A stretch of 64,000 nt of DNA from Lepas anatifera (lineage: Eukaryota > Arthropoda > Thecostraca > Lepadidae): NCBI GenBank assembly GCA_034440635.1, contig JAOTON010002189.1, positions 62,001 to 126,000 on the forward strand. The letters are read 5' to 3'. The notes below the pieces were generated by a model. The model saw only the letters and a program-made list of their open reading frames with translations. It was not told where the DNA came from and made no database searches. A program made the position numbers and the translations under genes. Below are positions 47,880 to 59,977 of the stretch, piece after piece (the first letter of the stretch is position 1; each line of letters starts with the position of its first letter).

Positions 47880-48250
47880 AATTGATGGCTTCTGGTGGTC
47901 ATTTCTTAATGATTTCTGGTGGTATTTCCTAATGGTTTCTGGTGGTCATTTCCCGATGGTTTCTGGTGGTCTGATGGTTTCTGGTGGTCTATGGTTTCTC
48001 TTGGTCTGATGATTTCTGGTGGTCATTTCCCGATGGTTTCTGGTGGTCTGATGGTTTCTGGTGGTCTATGGTTTCTCTTGGTCTGATGATTTCTGGTGGT
48101 CGTTTTTTATGATTTCTGGTGATTTGATGGTCTTTGGTGGTCATTTTCTGACAGTCTGATGGTTTCTGGTGGTCGTTTCCCGGTGGTTTGGTGGCTTCCA
48201 GCGTTCTGTGATAGCCTCCAGTGGTCTGTAGTGGTTTCCAGCGGAACACT
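47880..48250. repeat. ~22 bp minisatellite (GATGGTTTCTGGTGGTC)
   Basis: GATGGTTTCTGGTGGTCATT-type units run through the block. A longer unit of about 85 bp, including CTATGGTTTCTCTTGGTCTG, occurs twice (about 47985 and 48065). Confidence 0.92.
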
Positions 48251-49890
48251 GCATGAGGTTTTCCGAAGATTCCCCCTTCGTGTCATGTGCCTCCGGTATT
48301 CATCTGTGCAAGAAGAAAACCACATGAATGTGAAAATAACACCAGTATATTTATAGAGACATTACAGACAGAGACGTAGCCATGCCTTTCAAATCCACTA
48401 CAAGCAAACCCGAGTTTCATAATAGCATCAACTAGTCACATCAAGGAACGTTAGGTGGGTTATTCGAATGTGGCTCCAATGGGCCCTCGCACTCACGCCG
48501 GAAATGCTCTGCATCAGAATATCTTGGATGTTTGACGAAGGTAGCAGCTCCTCTTGTCGTATCCGCACTGTATGTGTTCCCTTATTCTATCTTAAATCCT
48601 ACCTTACATTGTCAACAAACGCAGCCTTGCCCTGGGCCTGTTTTTAGCAATGTACCCGGCAGTACATATCTTCAAAATTTACGGACGCCTCACCACAGTA
48701 TTACCGTTCCACCTGACCACTTCCCTCCAGCGACTGACGGTCCCGCTAATGCCAACGGAATGCGGCCATACAAAAGACAGCCGGCCCAAGCGCAAACGCC
48801 TGAGGCACGGTTGGGCGCAGAGCCAGAGGTCGAGAAAATGTCTGCACTGTCTCCAGCCAAAACCCGACCACCCTCGACTTTCTCCAGACTTTTAACCCAA
48901 TATTTCTGGAGGGAGAACCTGCTTCAGAGCTAGACGTGTAATTTTCGGCAAGAGGGAGAAACAATGAAGAATGAAAGTAGAGATTTGCAGAGTAAGGTAA
49001 AACGAATTTTGGGAAAACGACGTTTTTTTAGTATGCTAACACGTCACAGCGTTTAGGCCCTCAATTTCACCCACAAACGGAATTAGAACCAACTTTACGT
49101 GTATTCGGCATATCAACCACGATGTTTGATTCCAGCCGGCACCGACATTTATTCAAGAGCTCCTGACCAGTGGTTGGTCTACAAAGTTTTTCGAACTACC
49201 CTTCGGGTGTTTTGACGCCCATATTTTACGCAGGTTTAGTCTGGTCAAACGTTTAAGCGTTGATACCTTTGGCATACGACTTCAATGCAGCAAGAAAGAG
49301 AAGCGTTCGAAGCATCACTGCACACTGCACGCAGGAAAATCAACACCAGACATCACCTTCGGAACGACAGACATCGCCACTTCTTCAGAGTGGGAGTTGG
49401 CAAAACATGAGATCAGATCACCCCGCCCCCCATAACACGGGATATGAACCCAGCCCCCGAAATTTCAAAACGAGAAGCTTTCAACTACAAAAAAAACTGG
49501 GTAAACTTCAAACCTTCTCTAGACGATGAAGAAGATGGAAACCATCGATCTTCCATAATCACCACTATCTTACACATCTTACTTACCAGTACCTACTATC
49601 CTAACATAATCTTACACTGGGACCATTTAGTCACCGGCTTGCAGCTTTGATTCGTCTATGTAAGTACCAAATCTAAAACCGCTTACCGCGCTGGGACCCT
49701 ACAGAATATCAAGCAGGACTTTCTGGCACCGAAATGACACCACAAAAATTCGGAAAGCTTTATCAGTTTTCCGTGCGTCGTCGCATCAAACAGGCTGCAC
49801 ACAGTGGACTAACTAAGGTATAAATGATACCAATGAGCTCGATATTTATTTGACATAACGATTCCTGCCATAATCAAATATTTATTTATA
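48251..49890. other. No recognised gene; one Pro-rich open frame
   Basis: A plus-strand frame at 48532-48933 is somewhat protein-like (PPDHFPPATDGPANANGM), but I found no splice sites or family. The rest is unremarkable. Confidence 0.35.
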
Positions 49891-49891
49891 T

Positions 49892-52800
49892 TTATTTATT
49901 ATATATCGAGCTTGTAGCTCCTTTACCAAGGTGCTTCTGGATGACCGCACCGACCATGGTATTTACGCGGGCATCACGCCTCACAAAATCAAACTTATGT
50001 GACCTCTGGACGTCATGGATCAACCGATCCGCAGCTCCGATAGCAGGTCCGTTCCATCGTATAATCAGTTCCTTGGCAGCATTCTCGTGTTTAAGCTGTC
50101 TCTTATACGAAAACACCTCCTTCAGCACACTTCCCATGGACTCCACGACACTCTCGGCAGGACACAACAGCCATGTGCGGATGACTAGATTGATGAAGGG
50201 CTTTAGCGCTGGATTGTTCCTGGCTTCTCGCCACAGCGACTTCAGGAGGGCCTGGTTGCTTTTTTCCGCGCGGAAACGGTCGCTTCGAAGGAGCTGAAGC
50301 GCCTCGAGTAATGACCATTCAGGAGGCACAGCGGAAGACGGAATCAGATTTGCCCTCACCAGTCGTCTGGCAGCCTCTCCGATCAGACTGACCTGAGTGT
50401 GCAGAGGCAGCAACGACATCCGGACCTCAACCAAATTACTGACTACCCTGAGGTCCACGATTGACTGTTGGAGCTGTCCGTTGGCCGTACCCCGAGTGTT
50501 GCCTCGAACATCCACCCCTTTCCGCCTGTTCTTCATCGCCAACAGGAGACACCGGCAGAATGCGACCACATCGTGCACCTGTACAGATTAAAAATATTTA
50601 CATCCAAATAAAAACTGGAAAACAGACGACTTCAGTTTTTCCATTATCCAAACACTTGCTATAGAACTAAATAGACAGATACATGAAACATATCATACAA
50701 ACACTCCAACTACTTTGGGGGAGGTGGGAGATGCGGTGGTGCAGTAGGTAGCACACTCGCCTTCCGCACAGCTGACCCGGGTTCAAGGCTCGGCAGACTT
50801 CCTGAGCAAGGCGTAATCTGACTCACGTGATGCCCCTCCAACAGTGAAAAGGTTGGTGAAACCATAAATCCCTGCCATTTGGTGCGTTGATGGGCCATAC
50901 TTTTCCATTATTATCTAAAATATTGCGCAGAGCTACCTTAAGCATTAGAGTGCTTATAAAACCTAGTAGCAATACTCCACATCAATACAGCACAGCAATT
51001 TCGTCAAAAACAAAATTCAGGCAGCTCCAGCAGCTGGGAAATTCACATTGCAAACGGAACATCCAGATGATTTAAGATAAGCTTGTCCATTCGAAATATT
51101 GCATTACTTAAATCATGGCGAGGTCTTAACGACGCACCAACTGCTGGGTTATACGGGTAGCCGTCATATCTAGCCTCACCCCCAAAACATTCGAATACAT
51201 CGAACTATTCACGACCGTGAGTAATTTTGATATTCAATTATTACCTCTTTTGTGGCGCACCGGCCGAACTGAGAGAACGTTGGCCACATCTCTGAGTAGT
51301 TCGCCAAAACGACCGCACGAGAAGCCTGTGAGGTCTGGTGTGAAGTTTCTGCTTCATGCAAAGCTTAGAGGACGTTGGTCTTATCTTCTATCTTCTCCAT
51401 GATCCTCCCGTAGGCTTCCATAACTTCCCATGGAAGAAGCTGTGTGTTCTGCTGTGCCTCGCTGCCTTGGCCCAGCACCTCGTAAATATCTAGAAGGGCA
51501 GCGACGGCCATCAGGAACGGCTCATCTGTGGACAAGTTCGAATATCTATATCAATCTAAAATGGGAAATACGTTATTCAAAAACTTTTCTCTGTGCATGG
51601 AGGGAGCCTCCGGCTACCAAGTTTGGCTCCCATCGTGGGCAGGAAGAGCTATGCTAATTTTAACGACGAAAATGCCTCCCTAGAATCCGTCTCCGATGCA
51701 TGGCGGCATATGAAGAAAGGCATTGTCAAAATGTTTCATCGTAGATCAGCACAACAATACTACCAACAAAATACTACAGCCTTGCATCAGAAGATGGTCA
51801 ATACTGCACTGTGATAATAAATGTATACAGACTCAATACAATAAAGACTTTGCGCACATAATTGAAATTCTCAAGTGTATATAGGGACTGTTCCCATGCC
51901 ATTGAATAGAAAAGGCCAAATTTCCTTTCCCTAATTCAAATTCAAGATTCGTATCACCTAACATGACTTGAAGCCGATTTAAATATATCACGGTCTTTTG
52001 AGCCAAAATATAAGTGACAACATTACCTAATCGTAACGAGGCGACTAACCGACTCATCAACCAATCGTGGCGACTAATTGACTAATTGTGAGATCGACTA
52101 GGCTGTTCGTACCTCTACCGTTTTGTTCATCCATACACATATGTTGAGAGTAAACACCACACAGGAAGCATACACGCCTAGATTTAGCTTGTGCTCGCTC
52201 GACCGCAGTAAGCACATCCCACCAGCCACTAGTTGGTGGAGAGCGTGAAAACAGTCCCTTAAACTACGCAAAAACCGATTCGGAAACAGGCAACAAATGT
52301 AAATGACCAAACTACGAGTTAGCTCACGCTATCTTACGGCAAATTAATTAAGATAGACAAGATGGAACATCGAGAGTTCCATTTATGCTGTAATAGGTAC
52401 GAAAAAACAAAGGAACACATTACTAGCTGATATTGAAATATTTGAGGATCGTGGAAAAAAACACTGACCACGAAGAGCTCTGATGTCCTGGTAGAGTTCC
52501 GTTGCAGTGGAGCTCCGTGCTGCTCTGGCTGCCCGGTCTTCAAGTGCTGCCGCCATGCTCCGCCGGTTCTTCCAAAACCCGTTCAGCACTTTCCCTGCAT
52601 GCGCTGCGAAACGTGTCTCCGACCAGAGTCTTGGGGCACGAGCTCTTTCACCGTCTGCGTAGGCTAGCAGCTCTTCATAGCCTTGGCCATGAGTGAACTT
52701 TTTAGTGATAGTGGTCACTTTCGCAATGATCTCGTGGACCCAAGAGGACTGGCTTTCCGAGAGCGCGTCCCGTTCAGCCAGGTTTAGTAGATGACTCCCA

Positions 52801-55800
52801 TCCCAGATCGCAGGGATGGTAGTTGGAGTTGTACCGTCCTGCTGTGCCATCATCGCACTTGCCAGCTTCTCTGCCACCCTAGAGTTGTGGTATTGACCAT
52901 CCGCTGAGAGGGAGGCTACCTGAGCAGGCATTGTCACTCCAACCTTCGCCAGAGTGTCTCTAATCTCGCATGCGATGGCGTCCCCGTCATGCTGCGTGAC
53001 AACTGGCGCACCCACTACCAGACTCTGAACCATGTGACCCTCAGGAGCTTCAACATCTAGAGTGTTGATAGCAGTGATGTCCACCGTCCGTCGATTCAGG
53101 GTAGTTTTGTCGACGAGTACAGCAACACACGGTTGTAACTCGACATGAGCCTTGATTTTCTGGAGCATGACCTCAACGAAAGCGTCACGCGCTTTGACCA
53201 TCATTTGCGTGCTGTGATTTTTGTCTCCCATGCTGGCACCAGATAAGTGAAGAACAGTTACCAGTTCTTCAAATTTGTTGGCCGCGAAAGAGTTCTGTAT
53301 GGCATAATATGCCGTCCTCAGGACTCTGTGTGCCACTGAGTTTGTGGCGTCTTTCTGCAGTTCATTCCTCTGCTCTCGATTCTTCTTATCCGTCTCACAT
53401 TGGATGTGCTTCTTGCTGGCGAAGTGATGCCTGATACTTAGCTTCAGGTTTGTAAACGTTTTTGGCAGCACTGATCCAGGAGCAAACTCTGTGCCTTCTG
53501 CAAACTCATATGCAAAAGTTCCAAACATTTTTTGGCTCGTTTTCTGGTTTGGATCACCGACACACACGTCACAATATAGCATGTTCATGGCTGGCAAAGC
53601 AACGAGGTGCATACAAGCATTCTCCAGCACTGTGATGCTCTTGGCTGATTTTAGCTTCGCGTCGAGGTCGCCTCCGTTGTCGCCTGTGCAAGTCATAGTC
53701 TGCCGCTTCTGAGAGGCAGTAAGGACGTGAAGGACGCTATCTACCTTTGATTCAAGAGCGTCTAGCCTACTTTCTACCGACTTGCTGTTCTCTTTCGGTT
53801 GCTCAGCAGGGGCAGACGTTCCACCTGTAAGGTGAAAACTGAAGTTGCAGGTTATGTCCAGCACAAACCGACTTACTGTAAACTTATTTGCTTTTTTAGC
53901 ATGTGCCCCGCTGGGGTCCTGGCATGAGAAGCCCTGTTGGGGAAGGACTATTCCCCCGTATCGCCTTTCCCAGAAAGCTAAATGACAATTACGGAGGCGC
54001 TCGAAAGCCCTTGACGAGACGAAAAGAAACTTTACGAACTATTTTGGTCACGTCACTATTGAGGTCAGCAGAGGTCAAGTAAGGTTCCACAGGCTTAGAG
54101 CGGGGTAATGTACATCTCCCCTATGTATATTTACTCAGCGGCGTTAGAACAAATATTTAGGCATGATTGAATTCCTTTTATCGTGACGAATCAATGATGT
54201 GTCATATGATCTTTTGAGGTCAAATAGTGAAAATGAACTAAATCAAGCTTGGTCAGGATAACATGATGACCTGGTATGGTCATGTTGCATATCAATCAAC
54301 TCCCTGTGACAAGATAAGCACAATGCAAGCAATATGAAAGCATTTTCTCAGTTCAGTGCGAGGTTATTGGCAATGACCAGAGAACAGGAAAACGAACTAC
54401 AGCGACGCTGGGCGCTACCGTTTTTTGCCCATCTCCCCCTCCCCAAAAAAACTCGAGTGGGCCTGGTATCAACCCCCGTACCTGCGCTTGTTTTATACAA
54501 TCGTACCTATTGGCATAGCAAAGGCAGCCATAACAAAATTTGGACTCTGCTCTAACTTGAGACAACAAAGCCGTTGCAAGTTCGACAAAAGAGTAGGTCG
54601 TTTTTGTCAGAATCGAATACTTTTTTTACAAATGTTGTCCGAGTTGCTGCCAGTTCGGGTACTGGAGTCAAAGCGTCACTAAATTCATCAGTGGAATTGT
54701 CACAGAGACAGATAATGCAAAAATACTTTCACATAGTACCTGAATGATACCAACAAAATCAAACTTTGAAAGCGTCGGAAAAGGGAGACCAGGGTGCCTG
54801 GCCTGCCCACTTGTCATCCAAACATTTTCAGAACTCAGTCAAATCGGGAAGATATAGCAATATAAATTTAGCTTTTAATTGCGGAAGGCAGCTAGGAGCC
54901 CAAATCCGATGTTTTTTGTCCTAGCTTGGAAAGTTCCTTGTCAGCAGCAAGTTCAATATTGGCTGGCCCCCTCACTTTTTGCCGGTGGTGAAAGTCATGA
55001 TTTTTTAGACCAATCATGCAGTTCGCATTTTATCTACAAACTGTGTTTTCATTTGCCTGTCTCACAATAAATCAAACAATGGTGACACCACAAAATGTAA
55101 ATCAAACACAGAAAAACAAGTAAAAGAGAATGCTGCACCGATTCTTTTGGTTTTCATTCGGACTGAAACCTAAGTCAGATCATGGGCTCTATCGACCGAA
55201 ATACTGAAATACAAGTGAACGAACCTTCATCCTCATTTCGTGTAGAGTCACCGGCCTGATTGATGCTTGCAGGGGATGTTCCACCAACAAGTTCCGCATC
55301 TATATTCTCGTCTACGGCACGTCCATCACTGGCATCAGCCTCTGAAAAAGATATAAATCATCATGTAGTCAAGACTTAAAGGTTCATGCGGTACTTTATC
55401 AAAAACACTCGTTAATATGCGACAGCAGCATTCTTATCCACCCTATGGGGGCTATGAAGGCAGGTGAACCTGAACCAAATGAAGTCAAGCTGCGGCAGCT
55501 TTGATACAGCCCCATTGACTTAACACGCGCCCCGCTGGGGTCCCTGGCATAACTCGCCCCGCTGGGGGGGGCGTTTTTCGCCCCCTTCGTATCTAATTTC
55601 CTAGGAAAGCTTCTTTTAGCTTCCTTTCCTAGGAAAGCTAAAAGAAAATTACGGACGGCGTTCGAAAGCTCTTGACAAGACGAAGAGAAATTATAAAATC
55701 ATTTTTATGTCAGATGAATATTGAGGTCAGCATAGGTCAAAGAAGGTTCCATAGGCTTACAACAGGGCAGTGTATCGTTTCCGCCTCTAGATATTTACTC

Positions 55801-58484
55801 AGAAAATAGAGCAAATATTTATGCATCATTGGATTCCTCTCATCGTGGCGAATCGAATGATGTATAATATAACCTTGCTAGATCAGATTATCAAAATGGC
55901 CTGACCTTGAGCTAGGTCAAGGTCACAGGGTGAACTGATATGGTCATGCTGCATATCAATAGACTCCCCGTGACAATATAAGCACAATTCAAGCAAAATA
56001 GGAGCTTTATCTCCATTCAGTGAGAAGTAATTTGCAAAACAATCACCTTTCATTTTTTCACCATAGACTTATAATGGGGTGACCAAGAAATTGACCCCAC
56101 CTTAGGTCAACAATATCAAAATTCCGAGATAGCAGATTCATAGACCCTAATGACGTTATCATATTGTGAAAGTTTCAAACTGATCGGTTGGCAGATGTTC
56201 CTTCGGTGCCGCTTCAAACTCGTGATTTTAGGTTTTGAGGTCGGGTCACTTGACCTTGGATAGCTCCTTGACCTGACATGACCTAAAAAATTTGGTCAGA
56301 TGCGTAATATTGATCAGGGATAAGGTGCTGTAAGTTTCGTTGCTCTGTGCCTCTTCATTTTTTCCGTTATCTGGGGAAAACCAGGAGAGGGGGGCGAATT
56401 CCGCCCCTCCCCCAGCGGGATGCATGTTAAGACTGGCAGATTCACGACATCTTCCCTCCAACATGAAATTTCCAAGCCCTGACTACACTTTGAATGGTGA
56501 TACATTGATGCAAAGCATTATCATTTAGCTTTAGGACGATATGTTTTGAGGTGATTTTCCCCCTGGATCTGCCTAAGTGCTTGGCCAGTTTGAGCAATCA
56601 AGGGGACACTGCTAGAAATTAGGCAATGCCTGTAAAAATTATCTCACTTGCACACAAAGCATAACATAAGTAGAGGACATTTTCACATCAGCTAAACTTT
56701 ACATTCACAGCACCACAATTTAGGAGCCAAAAGCCTAAAAAGAAGCTATTCTTTCTGATGCATGGACATCAAGGCAGGCTATAATCCCAAGTTTGAGTAT
56801 TTTTTGAGCACCCAAACATTGTATTCTAATAATCTTTTACTGGATACAGGGGAGATGAAATATGCTCCAAATCAAACATTTTACTTAACATCCACAAAGG
56901 CCACATGGCAACATTGGACTGCTCTAGAGCCTTCAACCAAGACAGCTGAGGTCAAGCTGCCAGAAGTCTTGGCCACAGGAAGCCAAGTGCTTCACTTAAC
57001 TTCAAGTGACATTACATTCAGGTGTAAGAACTTATGGTTCCTCCTGGATTTTTCAACCACATTGGCTATTGAGGTATATTGTTCTTTAATGTGCTAATGC
57101 ATGAACTTCAACACAAAAGGTAAATAAGGTAGCCACAAAGCATGCAGGCCAGGCACTTATCTTAAGCTTCCAGAAATTGGTTCCGTCTTCAGGCCCTAGA
57201 TATGCACACACTGATATACACCCATTGAAACCCAGTTACTGAGAGTGGAATAAATACAGATGGGTAAGTACCCTTGGGGAAATATTTTTGGTTCAATTTT
57301 TTTCAGAGCTCATCCATATCACCATACATGGTTCCATAACAGAACTCTTCCAGCAAGTTCAAGGTAGGTGCATAAAAAACCACATTCAATGGAAATTTAG
57401 AGATGCTAGTGGCTAAGCTATCAAAACCCCAAGCTGATAGTGGATCTGTGCACTGCTCATTGTGCCTAATCCTTCAAAAATTATTATCAAATTCTTAACC
57501 CAAGTCTAGCATATGTACCAAAACTTTCAATGATATAAGAGCCTAAATTGCAATACAACAGTGCAAGCACAGTAGAACAGCATTGGCCTTCCCATTACTT
57601 GGCAAGGACATCATGAAGTTTTGAGCTGTATCTATCCAGTATTTACTGAGAACGAGCCCTTTCAATTTTTCACCATAGACTTATAATGTGGTGACCAAGA
57701 AATTGATCCCACCTTAGGTCAACAATATCAAAATTCTGAGATAGCAGATTTAAAGATAGATATTATATTATAATAAATTATATATATATATTACATTATA
57801 TAGATAGATATTGCCTTCACAATCATGCGAAGGCAAGTGGCATTTCACCCATTACTTAGTGAGCATTATGCTGATCGAAAAAATTTGTGCTGCTGCATAA
57901 ATTTTCTCTCCGAATATTCTAGATTTGCACTTAAAAATGAAGCCCAGCTTACATGTTCAATATGTCAGTCATCAATATTCTGAACCTTCTTTTTGCATGG
58001 AAAAGTAGCAAATATCCTGTATCTAAAACAGACCATCCACCTCCAACGATGCTTACATATCTAGCAACAATCCAGCAAGATCCTATACACAACTAACCTC
58101 AGCCTATACTGATACAACACTTTTGAGCATCTACTTTTAGAAAGGGTGTGCCCAAAAAGGGAAGGAGCATACCCTTTAAAATTACCCATTTTTGAGCATG
58201 CTTGGCCACAGTTTACCTGAATGACCTGTCACATTCTGAAAAATAATTCAACATATCTGTGGTTTAGAGTTCTTACCTGCTCTTTGATACCAGGAGTGCC
58301 ACTTGCCACCGACCCCAAACCCTTTGTTTAGTATCTTGATCACCTTTCCCCGATGAAACCTGTCCATATGCTTCTTAAGGTTCTTGGAGAGGCCATGAAA
58401 ACTGCAGCCAGGGTGACCACATTTCACTTTTCTGAGCGAAGGGTACGTTGGAGACATGACTTTCGCGATGTGAAAACGGGACAT
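49892..58484 (-). CDS. C2H2 and hAT-transposase-like protein, five exons, one in-frame stop
   Basis: Exons on the minus strand: 58484-58277, 55341-55225, 53824-52469, 51525-51245, 50578-49892. All introns are GT-AG and every junction keeps phase (phase 1 three times, then phase 0), giving 883 codons. Exon 1 carries a zinc finger, KCGHPGCSFHGLSKNLKKHM then DRFH. Exon 3 has a CDVC...H..SKKH TTF-like finger and hAT/DUF4371-type blocks: LVDKTTLNRRTVDITAIN, ASLSADGQYHNSRVA and WDGSHLLNLAERDA. Exon 5 has the hAT C-terminal dimerisation-like ESVVESMGSVLKEVFSYKRQ. It resembles domesticated hAT proteins such as the ZNF862/KIAA1586 type. Codon 614 is TAA (51365-51367), so it is a pseudogene, an allele or an assembly error. 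I found no TIRs. Introns hold SINE and repeat A copies. Confidence 0.8.
50722..50870 (+). mobile_element. tRNA-derived SINE
   Basis: A box TGGTGCAGTAG (50737-50747) fits TRGYNNARNNG fully. B box GGTTCAAGGCT (50780-50790) fits 10 of 11 positions. Sequence continues into a non-tRNA body ending somewhere past 50860. It lies in an intron of the hAT-like gene, opposite to it. Confidence 0.75.
51365..51367 (-). other. In-frame TAA in exon 4 of the hAT-like gene
   Basis: On the minus strand the frame runs IEDKTNVL, TAA, then ALHEAETSHQTSQ and on to the donor. The next 40 codons stay open and join exon 5 in phase, so this is a single point lesion rather than the true end. Confidence 0.85.
53898..54390 (+). 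repeat. Dispersed repeat A, copy 2
   Basis: GCCCCGCTGGGGTC, CAGAAAGCTAAATGACAATT, TATGGTCATGTTGCATATC and CAGTTCAGTGCGAGGTTATT match the other copies. It lies in the second intron (between exons 2 and 3) of the hAT-like gene. Confidence 0.8.
55518..56260 (+). repeat. Dispersed repeat A, copy 3 (longest)
   Basis: It covers both halves of the family without interruption, through ATAATGGGGTGACCAAGAAA and GACGTTATCATATTG. It carries a small internal duplication of TTCCTAGGAAAGCT near 55600. TGACCTTGAGCTAGGTCAAG is at about 55910. It lies in intron 1 of the hAT-like gene. Confidence 0.8.
56261..57629. other. Intron sequence without recognised feature
   Basis: A plus-strand frame at 56762-57097 is open for 111 codons but shows no family motif. 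Nothing else is supported. Confidence 0.35.
57630..57765 (+). repeat. Dispersed repeat A, copy 4 (3' fragment)
   Basis: CACCATAGACTTATAATG, GTGACCAAGAAATTGA and CACCTTAGGTCAACAATATC equal the 56055-56130 part of copy 3 almost exactly, suggesting a recent local duplication. A short TA-rich run follows. Confidence 0.75.
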
Positions 58485-58862
58485 GCTACTACACTGCCGA
58501 CTCCAACTGCCAAAACTTAAAATCTAAACCATTGCAGTAACTGCTTAGCTTTTCGGTATCCTAATAGCTTACTACCTTTTTACAAATTTGTATCTTTTGG
58601 TGAGGTTTCGTTCACTAGAAACTGTTTTATTAGACTTTTTGTTGACCGGAAGTAGGGTCGGTTACTGCCAGAACTAGGTGCCAAAACTCAACTCACGAAA
58701 GAATGTAACAATCGCTTAGAAAATCTTTATGCCGACTTAGAAATAGTAATGCTTAAAATTTGTACCTTTTCACGATGTTTCTTTCCATGGCAACTGTAAA
58801 ATTGAAGGTTAAAATTACACTACTTTTATTACGGCGGAATAATTTTCGGTGCCGTTAGTGTT
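58482..58862. repeat. Tandem duplication at gene start, copy 1
   Basis: The unit starts at CATGCTACT, whose CAT is the start codon of the hAT-like gene on the minus strand. It runs through AACTGCCAAAACT, TAGAAACTGTTTTATTAGAC, ACCGGAAGTAGG, TTTTCACGATGT and CACTACTTTTATTAC. Copy 2 follows directly. Confidence 0.85.
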
Positions 58863-59225
58863 CATGCTACTGCCAAAACTCAAAATCCGAACCATTGCAA
58901 CAACTACTTAGCTTTTTCGTCTTGAAATATATGCCTGCCTTTTCTACAGATTTGTATCTTTTCGTGAAGTTTCGTTGGCTAGAAACTGTTTTATTAGACT
59001 TTTGTCAACCGGAAGTAGGATCTATGACTACCAGGGCTGGGTGCCATAAAACAGCTCGTGAATAAACACAACAATCGCTTAGAAAACCTATATACCGAGG
59101 TAAAAATAGTCATTTTTAAAATTTGTAGCTTTTCACGATGTTCCTTTCCAGGACAACTGTAAAATCATAGGTAAAAACCTCACTACTTTTATTACAGCGG
59201 AATACTTTCTGTTGCTATTGGTGTT
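58863..59225. repeat. Tandem duplication at gene start, copy 2
   Basis: The second unit of about 365 bp has the same order of landmarks and also starts at CATGCTACT. It is followed at 59226 by another CATGCC. The duplicated segment would be promoter and 5' UTR of the gene if transcription starts upstream of exon 1. Confidence 0.85.
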
Positions 59226-59363
59226 CATGCCCGGAACCGAAAATTGCATACCAGATCAGAAATAACCCAGTATTCTTCCCCATATCCCAATATATCAATA
59301 ATTCCCCATACCAGGACCAGGGGCGTACTTAAAACGTTGTGAACACAAGAAACAACGACAGCG

Positions 59364-59596
59364 CATAGGCGGATTCAGGACTTCCAGCAAGGGGGGCGCC
59401 ATCCGGAACAGGGGACACCACTTTTGACCGGCAAAGCTATCAGGTGAGCACAAAATCTTATTGGTGGGTGCTGAATTTCGCAACCGGAGCGGGGATGGGA
59501 AGCTACGTTTCAGGGGGGCGACATAGACCTTGCAGGGGGCGCCGAGGGCTGATCGGTGGGAGGGCGCGGGACCTCTGCCCCCTGGATTCGCCTATG
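59364..59596 (+). mobile_element. hAT-type MITE family M, 233 bp
   Basis: The ends are CATAGGCGGATTCAGG and GGATTCGCCTATG. The flanks CGACAGCG and CGACAGAG agree at seven of eight positions. The interior shares GGGGGGCGCCATCCGGAACA and GACCGGCAAA with 24842-25072. Confidence 0.88.
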
Positions 59597-59975
59597 CGAC
59601 AGAGGCGTGTTAAGACTGCTGGAAAGGGGTGCAGTTGGAAAAGGCGTTCAAACGAGACTGCTGGCAACGAGATGTATTCTACAGAGGCGTGCTCAGAAGA
59701 TTAGGAAAAGGGTACAATTGGCAAAGGCGTGTCCAGGAGACTGCTAGTAGGAGCATGTAATGCGGACAGGCATGCTCAGAGTGCTAGAAAAGATATATAG
59801 TACAAAAGCGATCTCAGAGTGTTGGAAAAGAGTACATTGTACAGAGTGGTCTCAGACTGTTCGGAAGGGGTTGCAAGTGGAAAAGGCGTCTCCAAAAGAC
59901 TGCTGGTGGGGATGATTTATTCAGAGGCGTGTTCAGAAAGCTGGGAAGAGGTGCAATTCGCAAAGATGTGTCCAG
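59597..59975. repeat. Degenerate tandem array (AGAGGCGTGTTCAGAAGACTG)
   Basis: About eight units of roughly 45-50 bp with the pattern CAGAGGCGTG(T/C)TCAGA, CTGGAAA(A)GG, GTGCAATTGG, CAAAGGCGTG. It begins at the flank of the MITE. Confidence 0.75.
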
Positions 59976-59977
59976 AT

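Noticed and set aside
50727..50800. tRNA gene
   Set aside because: Good A and B boxes but no acceptor-stem pairing, and a non-tRNA body follows.
56762..57097. 111-codon plus-strand frame as a gene
   Set aside because: No homologous motif, no splice sites, and it lies in an intron of the opposite strand.
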